Assembly: GCA_030634505.1 (NCBI GenBank)
Contig: DAOWAQ010000055.1
Coordinates: 1 to 9,402, forward strand
Length of the DNA: 9,402 nucleotides
Source of the DNA: Calditrichia bacterium
Lineage (GTDB): Bacteria > Calditrichota > Calditrichia > JAJRVZ01
Direction of reading: 5' to 3'
Positions 1-7,192 of this stretch are shown piece after piece. The number at the start of each line of letters is the position of its first letter. Positions within the stretch are counted from its first letter, which is position 1. The notes beneath the pieces are model-generated. The model ran no database searches. It saw only the letters and a program-made list of their open reading frames with translations, and had not been told where the DNA came from. The position numbers and the translations under genes were made by a program.

Positions 1-665
1 TATTTTATTGTTTGTACGATGTCATTTGCTGAGCCTGCTTTTTTTAACAGTGTTTTATCAATTGCTTTTTTAATGTCTTTTTCATTATAATAATCTGGTA
101 CCATTACAGGTCCGGGATTGACGCAATTTACAAGAACTTCTGGAGCTAGTGCTTTTGCCAATCCTTTGGTCATCGAAATTATTCCACCTTTAGTAAGTGA
201 ATAGGGTAGATAACCGGGCCAAAGGTTTAAACCACTCGTATCACCAATATTGATTATCTTCCCAAAACCCTGCTTTTTCATAATCAAACCGACTTTTTGT
301 GCCATAAAAAAAGGAACTTTCAGATTAATTGAGAATAATTTATCCCAATCTTCTTCAGTAACAGTACCCAATGGAGTTTTGAAAAAAATTGCGGCGTTAT
401 TTATCAATATGTCTATTCGTCCTTTTTTGCGAAATACTTTATCAATAAGATCAACACTGTTATTTAATTTTGAGAGATCAGCTTGAATTAAATATAGATT
501 TCCTTCTAAACGTGATACTTCTTTTTGAAGAGATTGTGCTTCTGCATTACTACTGTTATAATGACAAAAAACATTTGCACCGCATTTAATTAATTCAAGA
601 GTTATAGCTCTCCCGATTCTGATTGCACCACCTGTGATCAGAATAATTTTGTCTTTTATTTTCAT
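1..665 (-). CDS. Short-chain dehydrogenase, pteridine-reductase-like (C-terminus cut by window edge)
   Basis: NAD(P)H-dependent oxidoreductase of the classical SDR fold; 221 residues are visible and the C-terminus lies outside the window. The Rossmann nucleotide-binding motif is TGGAIRIG (residues 11-18), then NNAA (89-92), the structural Asn114, Tyr155 and Lys159 (YSLTK) and NPGPV (183-187). The position 13 residues before the catalytic Tyr, normally Ser, is Asp142 (in NIGDTSG). That Asp-Tyr-Lys set, together with the TGGxxRIG start, is the pattern of PTR1-like pteridine reductases rather than FabG. Substrate is inferred only: a pterin or dihydrofolate-like compound, or another carbonyl. The start is firm because an in-frame TAA lies two codons upstream (669-671), and this is also the stop of the upstream hydrolase gene, so the pair is tightly cotranscribed. 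No clear Shine-Dalgarno is seen, so translational coupling is likely. The SDR family is certain; the pteridine reductase label is moderate. Confidence 0.9.
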   Translation of the reverse strand, partial: MKIKDKIILITGGAIRIGRAITLELIKCGANVFCHYNSSNAEAQSLQKEVSRLEGNLYLIQADLSKLNNSVDLIDKVFRKKGRIDILINNAAIFFKTPLGTVTEEDWDKLFSINLKVPFFMAQKVGLIMKKQGFGKIINIGDTSGLNLWPGYLPYSLTKGGIISMTKGLAKALAPEVLVNCVNPGPVMVPDYYNEKDIKKAIDKTLLKKAGSANDIVQTIK

Positions 666-668
666 GAA

Positions 669-1289
669 TTATCGTAAAAAAGGATTATTGTTTTTTTCGT
701 ATTGAATAGTAGTTAGTGGGCCATGTCCGGGATACACTAAGGTATCTTCCGGAAGTGAAAATAGTTTTGTTTTAATTGAAGTGATAAGTTCATCGTAATT
801 TCCACCATGCAAATCTGTGCGACCGATTGAATCTTTGAATAAACAATCGCCTACAAATACATGGTTTGAAATTGATAATGATATTCCTCCCGGAGAATGA
901 CCAGGTGTAAATAATATAGTTCCTGTGTATTTTCCTATCATTATTTTTTGATCAGGTTTAAGAAAATCTGATACTTCCGGTATACCAGAAACATTAATAC
1001 CAAATAGTCCATCGCTGTCATTTAACATTTCTAAAAGAGGCAATTCGTTTTTATGAATCAGAAATTGTGTTTTAAAATGATCTTGAACTGTTTTTACTTC
1101 AGCTATATGATCAATATGACAGTGGGTATTAATAATTGAATTTAACTTCAGATTTCTGACTTCAATTAGATTTATTATCCTTTTCGATTCAGAACCGGGG
1201 TCGATTAGTATCGCTTCGTTTGATACAGGATCACTGATTATATAACAATTTACAGCAAGTGGTCCAACTGTAATAGTTTCTACATTCAT
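669..1289 (-). CDS. Metallo-beta-lactamase-fold hydrolase, stand-alone glyoxalase II-like (YcbL type)
   Basis: Cytoplasmic metal-dependent hydrolase of 206 residues. The HxHxDH metal motif is THCHIDH (His56, His58, Asp60, His61). The other metal ligands are His131 (TPGHSPG), Asp148 (VGDCLF) and His189 (YPGHGP). GRTD (156-159) and the NPFLR end are typical of the YcbL/GloB-like group. The protein stops after the catalytic domain: it lacks the helical C-terminal domain that binds glutathione thioesters in classical glyoxalase II. A thioester hydrolase role is therefore likely, but the thiol carrier cannot be read from the sequence. It lies 47 bp downstream of the small membrane protein gene and 3 bp upstream of the SDR gene on the same strand. 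A weak GGAAAA lies shortly before the ATG. Family call is very secure; physiological substrate is unknown. Confidence 0.92.
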   Translation of the reverse strand: MNVETITVGPLAVNCYIISDPVSNEAILIDPGSESKRIINLIEVRNLKLNSIINTHCHIDHIAEVKTVQDHFKTQFLIHKNELPLLEMLNDSDGLFGINVSGIPEVSDFLKPDQKIMIGKYTGTILFTPGHSPGGISLSISNHVFVGDCLFKDSIGRTDLHGGNYDELITSIKTKLFSLPEDTLVYPGHGPLTTIQYEKNNNPFLR

Positions 1290-1336
1290 TTAATTTTCCA
1301 GAAAATAATTTGACAAATTAATGATTAATCTATGTT

Positions 1337-1528
1337 CTAATTGCATGCTCCTAATTCTGTCAGAGCGAAGTAGGGTATGATGATATATAAAATACTGTCG
1401 CGTATTAAATAAAACAAAATAAACAATATTACAAATTTCCAACCCTTTTGTTTAAGAAACGATTTAAATCCTTCCTTTTTTATGATTTCTGTCCAATCTT
1501 GAATCCACTTTGGTTTAAATAATTTCAT
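1337..1528 (-). CDS. Small single-pass membrane protein of unknown function
   Basis: A 63-residue protein that I do not recognise. Residues 1-30 are basic and amphipathic (many Lys, three Trp), and residues 31-56 form one hydrophobic segment followed by a short tail ending GACN. By the positive-inside rule the Lys-rich N-terminus should be cytoplasmic. The odd feature is Arg43-Asp44 in the middle of the hydrophobic stretch (LIRDSILY), which could form an intrahelix ion pair or a contact with a partner helix. It may be the first gene of the minus-strand group with the hydrolase and SDR (47-bp gap). A purine-rich AAAGAAG lies just upstream of the ATG. No signal-peptidase site is visible. The reading frame looks real from its position, its clean TM pattern and its ribosome-site spacing, but no function can be given. 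Confidence 0.65.
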   Translation of the reverse strand: MKLFKPKWIQDWTEIIKKEGFKSFLKQKGWKFVILFILFYLIRDSILYIIIPYFALTELGACN

Positions 1529-1578
1529 TAACTTCTTTCATCATTAGGTTAAAGCCATTTAAAAATTATGACGGCTGT

Positions 1579-1603
1579 AACTAAATTTAATAAATATTTA
1601 GTT
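1579..1603. repeat. Inverted repeat in the divergent spacer (possible operator)
   Basis: Perfect 8-bp arms AACTAAAT (1579-1586) and ATTTAGTT (1596-1603) are separated by 9 bp. The site lies in the 183-bp spacer between the small membrane protein gene (minus) and xth (plus), about 50 bp upstream of the minus-strand start. There is no T-run, so it is not a terminator. It could be a protein-binding dyad for the minus-strand promoter. The sequence is nearly all A/T, so chance is a real alternative. Confidence 0.3.
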
Positions 1604-1652
1604 CCATTTAAACAAATAGTATTAATAAGATAATAATATTTCAGGAATACAA

Positions 1653-1681
1653 TTGCGGTAATTATCAGTTTTTTCTATATT
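1653..1681 (+). promoter_or_regulatory. Candidate sigma70-like promoter of xth
   Basis: A -35-like TTGCGG (1653-1658) and a -10-like TATATT (1676-1681, 5 of 6 to TATAAT) are separated by 17 bp. Transcription would begin near 1688, leaving a leader of about 24 nt that carries the ribosome site. Only the TTG half of the -35 box matches, so the call is moderate. Confidence 0.4.
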
Positions 1682-1699
1682 AAATAATTGAATAAAAAT

Positions 1700-1705
1700 G
1701 AGGAA
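1700..1705 (+). promoter_or_regulatory. Ribosome binding site of xth
   Basis: GAGGAA lies 6 nt before the ATG at 1712, a good Shine-Dalgarno match and spacing. It supports this start and shows that at least some genes of this organism use Shine-Dalgarno pairing. Confidence 0.7.
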
Positions 1706-1711
1706 TAGATT

Positions 1712-2476
1712 ATGAAGCTAATCTCCTGGAATGTTAATGGTATCCGAGCTGCATCCGGTAAAGGATACACAGAATGGTTCAATGAATACAAACCAGATGT
1801 TTTATGTGTTCAGGAGACCAAGGCGCAGATTGATCAATTAGAAGAAAAAATATTAAAACCGAAAGGGTATTACAGTAATTGGAATTCGGCTGAAAAAAAA
1901 GGATATAGTGGTACTGCCACCTTTAGTAAAATTGAACCAAAAAGTGTAAAATTAGAACTTGGAGATGAAAAATTCGATGGAGAAGGTCGTGTAACAATGA
2001 CAGAATTTGACAATTTTCTACTCTACAATATTTATTTTCCTAATGGGAAAAGGGATTTAAGCCGGGTTGATTATAAATTGGAATTTAGTGACAAGATTCT
2101 AGAAATATGTGAAGAACACAAAAAAAATGGTAAAAAGTTAATAATCTGCGGGGATTACAATACAGCTCATAAAGAAATTGATTTAAAAAACGCAAAAAGT
2201 AATGAAAAAAACACCGGCTTTTTACCTGATGAACGTGCCTGGATTGATAAATTCATTTCACACGGTTATGTAGACACTTTTAGAGAATATAATAAAGAAC
2301 CTGGAAATTATACATGGTGGAGTTATATGTTCAGTGCAAGATCTAAAAATGTAGGATGGAGAATCGATTATTTTTTCGTAAGTGAAAATGTGTTGCCACA
2401 TTTAAAAGGTGCTTTTATATTACCAGATGTAATGGGATCAGATCATTGTCCATTGGGCATTGAGTTAGAGATTTGA
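1712..2476 (+). CDS. xth: Exodeoxyribonuclease III (AP endonuclease, Xth/ExoA family)
   Basis: Base-excision-repair nuclease that cuts DNA at abasic sites and has 3'-5' exonuclease and 3'-phosphatase activity in the family. It has 254 residues, close to the usual 250-270. All active-site signatures of the exonuclease/endonuclease/phosphatase fold are present: WNVNG with Asn7 and Asn9, metal-binding Glu35 (VQET), Tyr108 (IYFPNG), Asp148 and Asn150 (GDYN), Asp219 (WRIDY) and the C-terminal Asp244-His245 (SDHCP). TWWSY (201-205) and the overall length suggest the ExoA-like branch. The start is set by the N-terminal MKLISWNVNG, which is the normal beginning of the family, and by the ribosome site upstream. 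The last 12 bp overlap the end of the convergent kinase gene. No oddity in the protein. Confidence 0.97.
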   Translation: MKLISWNVNGIRAASGKGYTEWFNEYKPDVLCVQETKAQIDQLEEKILKPKGYYSNWNSAEKKGYSGTATFSKIEPKSVKLELGDEKFDGEGRVTMTEFDNFLLYNIYFPNGKRDLSRVDYKLEFSDKILEICEEHKKNGKKLIICGDYNTAHKEIDLKNAKSNEKNTGFLPDERAWIDKFISHGYVDTFREYNKEPGNYTWWSYMFSARSKNVGWRIDYFFVSENVLPHLKGAFILPDVMGSDHCPLGIELEI

Positions 2477-5400
2477 TTTAAATTTTTCGTTGAGGATTGA
2501 CCGTACCTTTTTGAGAAGTGCATTAACAGTAAACGGTTTTTGTAAAAACTCAACATCCTTAACCAATTCACCACTATTCACGATGTGATTGTCCGTATAA
2601 CCGGAAGTAAACAGAATAGTTGTTCCTGGATAAAGTTTTTGAATGTTGTCTGATAGCTCTTTGCCATTCATGTCGGGCATAATTAAATCAGTAATAAGTA
2701 AATCAAATATTAACTTTTCATTTTTTATTAATTCTAATGCTTCTACTCCATTTGAAGCACTGAATAATTTATACCCAAATTTTTGTAAAGTTTTGCTTGC
2801 CAGATTGCATAATTCTTCATCATCTTCAACCAATAATATCACTTCGTTACCATGTAATTCTTCTTCCTGTATGGTTGTAATGTCTGAAGTAATTAATTGT
2901 TCTTCGGTAATCGGCCAGTAAATCTTAAATGTTGTACCTTTGCCAGGTTCACTATAAACAAAAATATTCCCGTTATTTTGTTTAACAATTCCATAAACTG
3001 TTGACAAACCAAGGCCGGTTCCTTTTCCTGTCTCTTTGGTAGTAAAGAATGGTTCAAATATATTTTGTTTGATATCGTCAGGAATGCCTACGCCGCTGTC
3101 ACTTACATAAAAGTATACATGCACACCTGATCTACTATCAAGATGTTTATCAACAAAACTATCATCTAAATACTTGGTACCCGTCTCTATCGTTATTAAT
3201 TTATCACCTGCTTTATCAGTTTTCTGATTAATAGCGTCCCTGGCATTTACAATTAAATTTATTAAGATTTGTTCAATTTGATTGGGGTCTGCCTTTAAAT
3301 ATGGAACATCTTGTCCGGTTTGTATTTTTATTTTAATATCTTCACCAATTAATCGGCGAATCATCTTTTCTAAATTGGATATAACTTTGTTAAGTGAAAT
3401 TATTTCCGGTTGATATATTTGTTTTCGACTAAAAGCTAGAATTTGTCTTGTTAAATTTTCTGCTTTTCTACTTGCGGATAATATAGCAGAAACATCTTTG
3501 TGCAATGGCTCGTTTTCCTGCAATTTCATTAATGCAAATTCTGAATATCCATTTATAACAGTTAGAATATTATTAAAATCATGTGCAATTCCACCTGCAA
3601 GTGTTCCGATTGATTCCATCTTTTGAGATTGTGCCAATTGTTCCTGTAAGAATTTTTTTTGAGTTATATCTTCTTTTACAGCCAAATAATGGGTCACTTT
3701 TCCGAATTCATTTTTTATTGGTGAAATATGTGCATCTTCCCAATATACTTTTCCATTCCTTTTCTTGTTTTGAAATTCACCTCTCCATTCATTTCCTTTA
3801 TTTAATGCCTGCCAAAGTTCTTTATAGGTGGTTTCTGGTGTAAGACCGGATTTTAAGAATCTTGGGTTTTTACCTCGAACATCTTCGTTTGTGTAGCCTG
3901 TAATTTCTATGAATTTTGGATTTACATATTCAATATTTCCATCTAAATCTGTAATCATAATAAGTGCTGGACTTTGTTCTACCGAAAGAGATAAAATACG
4001 TAATTGTTCCTCAACCTGTTTTTTCTTTATTGATACGGCAATTTGTCCTGAAATAAATTCCATTAATGCCAAATCAGATTGAGTATATGCATTTTCATTT
4101 GTATAACTTTGAACAACTATTAAACCGATAACTTTTTCTTCATCTCTTAGTGGAACACCTAACCATACTTTACACGGACTACCAACAATACCTATTTTTC
4201 CTTCAGCTTGCAATTTGTCCATATCTTTTTCTTTAAGTAACAAAGACTGATTATACTTTATTACCTGTGCACTAATGGTGTTTGAAGCAGGAGCTTTATC
4301 TATTTTATCTTCCTCGTCATACATATACGGTAATGTAATCATATCAGATTCTTCATCATAAAGCGCAACAAAAAAATTGGAGGCATCAATCAATCTGTTT
4401 AGTTCTGTATGTACAACTTTATAAAAATCAAGCATGCTTGTGGTTTTAGTTACAGCTTCCGAAATATTAAACATTATTTGCTGTACTGTTTCAGATTGTT
4501 TTCGTTCTGTTATATCCCTGACAATAGCCTGTATGTAATATTTATTACCCAGTTTGATGGTATTCAGACTTACTTCTGCATCAAAAGGCGATTTATCATA
4601 TCTGGTATGTTTCCACTCAAAAATTTGATTTTTTCCGGAAAGAGCTTCATTAATTTTTTCTAGTGCTTTTTCTTTTGATTGTCGTCCATCCGGCTGAACT
4701 TGTGGTGAAAATTTGTAAGGTGGTTGATTAATGATTTGATTTCTTGTGCACCCAAACATTTCTAAGGTTTTTTTATTGCAATCTATAAATCTTTCACCAT
4801 CCATAATAAATATAGCATCATTTGCTGTCTCAAATAAGCTTTTATATTTATTTTCATTCTCTTTAAGTGCATTCTCGGTTTCAATTTGTTCAGTTATGTC
4901 CTCAAATGTTGCATATACTTGATATGGTTTTTTATCTCCGGGATGAAATTCAGGTGTTGCATTAATATTAATCCATCTGTATTTATTTTCTTTAGGTCTG
5001 AAAATGCCCATTTTTACATTACGTACTTTCTTTCCGGTTTTTATAGCTATGTTTGCCGGATATTCCTTTTCGGGAAAATCAGATCCATCTTCATGAATTG
5101 ATTCCCGTGCCGAATTTATGGAATGCTGTCCCAGAAGTTGTTTGGAGGTTAAACCTAAGATTTTTTTAGCGGCCGGATTAGCTGATATTAATTTCCCCTT
5201 TGTATCTCGATAAATTACGCCGTGTTCCATGGTTTCAAACAAAGTGCGATATTTTTCTTCACTTTCCCTAATTGAAATATTAGCTTTTATTTTGTCTGTT
5301 ATGTCTCTTGCAATCCCTCTATAGCCCAACAAATTACTTTTTGTGTCTAAAAAAGGAGTCGCATTGATATTAAAAATAACAGGTAAACCGTCTTTCGAAA

Positions 5401-6886
5401 GCATAGCATTTTCGATACCAATAATCGGCTTTTTTTCTTTGAATATTTCAAATATTGGTTTTATAAATTTATTGGCTTCCTCTTTTGTCATAAAATCAAA
5501 TAGTTTCTTACCAATAAATTCAGATTGATCATAACCTAACAGAGATTTTATATTAGGACTCACATAAGTGAAGATTTGATTTTGATCGATTTCCCAGATA
5601 AAATCATTACTTGTTTCCACCATTGCTTGAAATCGCTTCAGACTTAATCTTAAATCTTGCTCAGTCTTTTCTTTTTCTGTTTTTAGTATTTTTATGCGGT
5701 CTGTTTGCCCAAATGATAAAGTTAAAACCAGCAATAACGTGGCATATAAATATCCTTGTTCTGTAACAAAATGACTTGGAAGTAAATCAAAACGAACTAA
5801 AACAATAATGGCTGCAAAAATTAACATTGGGGTATAGCCAATTATGAAAAAAAGAGCTGGTTGAAACCCTCGTTTAAAAGAAATAGCACTGGAAAAAATT
5901 ATAATTAATGAGGAAAAAATTGTTAAGAATAGTAGTGGTTTAATAATAAATTTATACTCAACCAAAAAGGTAAGCACTATAATAAACAATAAAATATAGA
6001 TGAGAGCTCTGACTACAAAATTTACTGTCGGAATTTTATATTTAAGCTGTAAGAATTCAATTGCAAATTTTAAAAATGCAAGGTTTAAAAGCCCAATAAA
6101 AATGAGTAAGGATATTTTTTTCCAGAAATGAAATTGAGGCCACAAATAAACAGCAGCAAATCCGCTATAAGATAAGGCAAATAGCAACAAGGAAAAGATT
6201 GAGAGAGCAAAATAAATACTGACAATATCTTTTAAAGAAAAATAGGTAAATAAGGAATAACCTATCATTATTAATAAAATTCCAATAAAAACTCCCATGA
6301 TCAAAATTTTACTCTGGCTTTGTTGAAGAAAACCATTCATTGACCACAGACTTAGATTAATAGTCATTGAAGCTTCACTTTGAAATCTTAAATATATTAT
6401 ATTTTCAGATTTTTTGTTTAATGAAATCAAGAATACCAAATGATGAAAAATATAATCTCGTGTCTCAATATCACGCATTGTTCCGGTTTTAGTGATATCT
6501 AGTATCTGATTATGATTATCTAAATGATAAAGATCAACATAATGCATATTGGGATAAATAACTTCAAGTATCCATGGAGAGAAAGAATTAATATTTTGTG
6601 CATTAATTTTAAATCTTACCCAATAAACAGATTCCGTAAAACTAAAATTTGGTACATTTTGATAGTTTATTTTGAATTGTTTGTGATATTGTGACGAGAG
6701 TATATTTTCTATTGTAAGAGTTCCGGAAGGATCTTCAAAAATTTCAAGATATGGATTTACAGTATATTGTTCATTATCAATTGTCAGAACTATTGAATTT
6801 TGAGCTGATACATTAATAGCTAATACAAAATTTATAAAATAGAAAAATATAAATATTTTTAATTTAGTATATAAAATTTGACGCAT
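2465..6886 (-). CDS. Membrane hybrid sensor histidine kinase: DISM extracellular domain-7TM-PAS x3-GAF-PAS-HisKA-HATPase-REC
   Basis: A 1473-residue two-component sensor. Residues 1-28 look like a signal peptide (cleavage near VSAQ). Residues 35-185 resemble the extracytoplasmic 7TMR-DISM domain, with the typical YWVRF at 88-92. Seven hydrophobic segments follow at about 194-216, 221-245, 258-279, 290-309, 313-337, 343-366 and 378-395. In the cytoplasm come PAS1 (about 412-530), PAS2 (540-665), PAS3 (674-793), GAF (810-953) and PAS4 (966-1075). The kinase core has His1102 in GGIAHDFNN (HPK4-type dimerisation domain), an N box at Asn1214, DSGVGIP (1263-1269) and GTGLGL (1289-1294). The receiver has Glu1354-Asp1355-Asp1356, phospho-acceptor Asp1400, Thr1427 and Lys1450. 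All catalytic residues are intact. No HPt domain or separate regulator is in the window, so the output partner is elsewhere. The start is followed by the signal peptide, and no in-frame ATG precedes it before a stop at 6938-6940. Ligand unknown. Confidence 0.95.
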   Translation of the reverse strand: MRQILYTKLKIFIFFYFINFVLAINVSAQNSIVLTIDNEQYTVNPYLEIFEDPSGTLTIENILSSQYHKQFKINYQNVPNFSFTESVYWVRFKINAQNINSFSPWILEVIYPNMHYVDLYHLDNHNQILDITKTGTMRDIETRDYIFHHLVFLISLNKKSENIIYLRFQSEASMTINLSLWSMNGFLQQSQSKILIMGVFIGILLIMIGYSLFTYFSLKDIVSIYFALSIFSLLLFALSYSGFAAVYLWPQFHFWKKISLLIFIGLLNLAFLKFAIEFLQLKYKIPTVNFVVRALIYILLFIIVLTFLVEYKFIIKPLLFLTIFSSLIIIFSSAISFKRGFQPALFFIIGYTPMLIFAAIIVLVRFDLLPSHFVTEQGYLYATLLLVLTLSFGQTDRIKILKTEKEKTEQDLRLSLKRFQAMVETSNDFIWEIDQNQIFTYVSPNIKSLLGYDQSEFIGKKLFDFMTKEEANKFIKPIFEIFKEKKPIIGIENAMLSKDGLPVIFNINATPFLDTKSNLLGYRGIARDITDKIKANISIRESEEKYRTLFETMEHGVIYRDTKGKLISANPAAKKILGLTSKQLLGQHSINSARESIHEDGSDFPEKEYPANIAIKTGKKVRNVKMGIFRPKENKYRWININATPEFHPGDKKPYQVYATFEDITEQIETENALKENENKYKSLFETANDAIFIMDGERFIDCNKKTLEMFGCTRNQIINQPPYKFSPQVQPDGRQSKEKALEKINEALSGKNQIFEWKHTRYDKSPFDAEVSLNTIKLGNKYYIQAIVRDITERKQSETVQQIMFNISEAVTKTTSMLDFYKVVHTELNRLIDASNFFVALYDEESDMITLPYMYDEEDKIDKAPASNTISAQVIKYNQSLLLKEKDMDKLQAEGKIGIVGSPCKVWLGVPLRDEEKVIGLIVVQSYTNENAYTQSDLALMEFISGQIAVSIKKKQVEEQLRILSLSVEQSPALIMITDLDGNIEYVNPKFIEITGYTNEDVRGKNPRFLKSGLTPETTYKELWQALNKGNEWRGEFQNKKRNGKVYWEDAHISPIKNEFGKVTHYLAVKEDITQKKFLQEQLAQSQKMESIGTLAGGIAHDFNNILTVINGYSEFALMKLQENEPLHKDVSAILSASRKAENLTRQILAFSRKQIYQPEIISLNKVISNLEKMIRRLIGEDIKIKIQTGQDVPYLKADPNQIEQILINLIVNARDAINQKTDKAGDKLITIETGTKYLDDSFVDKHLDSRSGVHVYFYVSDSGVGIPDDIKQNIFEPFFTTKETGKGTGLGLSTVYGIVKQNNGNIFVYSEPGKGTTFKIYWPITEEQLITSDITTIQEEELHGNEVILLVEDDEELCNLASKTLQKFGYKLFSASNGVEALELIKNEKLIFDLLITDLIMPDMNGKELSDNIQKLYPGTTILFTSGYTDNHIVNSGELVKDVEFLQKPFTVNALLKKVRSILNEKFKSNL

Positions 6887-7092
6887 TGTCTTATCATACT
6901 CGGAAGTTTCACGAATATCTTTATATTTTACAGTGTGTTACGAAATTATTTTTATCATTCGATCTGTTGCTTATTATCATTAAAAAAGAATATTTTTTAT
7001 AAATTAATTATATCAAATTCGTTCAATAATTGAGATTAATAATTAAATAAATATTAGAAAAATTGTTTATAATTTAATAAAGTAACAAAAAG

Positions 7093-7111
7093 TAATATTT
7101 TAAAAATATTA
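7093..7111. repeat. AT-only inverted repeat upstream of the exporter promoter candidate
   Basis: TAATATTT (7093-7100) and AAATATTA (7104-7111) are perfect 8-bp arms around TAA. It sits 6 bp before the TTGCAT box at 7118. Such repeats are common by chance in sequence this rich in A/T; an operator or an UP-like element is possible. Confidence 0.25.
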
Positions 7112-7117
7112 ACAATT

Positions 7118-7146
7118 TTGCATTAAATACTGTAAAAATTTAAATT
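7118..7146 (+). promoter_or_regulatory. Weak candidate promoter of the ABC exporter
   Basis: TTGCAT (7118-7123), 17 bp, then TAAATT (7141-7146, 4 of 6 to the -10 consensus). A start near 7153 would put the ACATTC dyad at the very 5' end of the transcript. The boxes are poor matches and other A/T-rich hexamers nearby could serve. Confidence 0.22.
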
Positions 7147-7151
7147 CTAAC

Positions 7152-7171
7152 ACATTCCAATTGTAGAATGT
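7152..7171. repeat. Dyad ACATTC-N8-GAATGT before the exporter start
   Basis: Perfect 6-bp arms at 7152-7157 and 7166-7171 with an 8-bp centre containing the palindrome CAATTG. It ends 21 bp before the ATG at 7193. It could be a repressor operator overlapping the transcript start, or a small hairpin in the leader. No Shine-Dalgarno is seen between it and the ATG. It contains G and C in both arms, which makes it less trivial than the A/T-only dyads around it. Confidence 0.35.
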
Positions 7172-7192
7172 CATCTTTAAAAATACTTAACA

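Larger units (their letters stand above)
6887..7192. other. 306-bp AT-rich divergent intergenic region between the kinase and the ABC exporter
   Basis: No supported gene. It must hold the promoters of both divergent genes. It contains many A/T runs and short dyads, a TATAAT on the minus strand (7012-7007) without a recognisable -35 box, and a weak plus-strand promoter candidate before the exporter. No RNA gene or riboswitch fold was recognised by eye. Confidence 0.6.

Noticed and set aside
250..486. Open frame of 78 codons on the plus strand
   Set aside because: It lies fully inside the minus-strand SDR gene, whose motifs are clear. It is an antisense shadow, as are the short plus-strand frames inside the kinase gene.
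3820..3875. LOV-type photoreceptor reading of the fourth PAS domain
   Set aside because: The motif is GKNPRFLK; the photoactive Cys of the LOV consensus GRNCRFLQ is replaced by Pro, so no flavin-cysteinyl adduct can form there.
6981..6999. TAAAAAA-N5-TTTTTTA inverted repeat as a terminator or operator
   Set aside because: It is A/T-only with no stable stem, and lies upstream of both divergent genes where no transcript needs to end. Chance is likely at this base composition.
7007..7012. Perfect TATAAT on the minus strand as the kinase promoter
   Set aside because: No acceptable -35 box lies 16-18 bp upstream and the leader would be over 100 nt. Not strong enough to list as a promoter.
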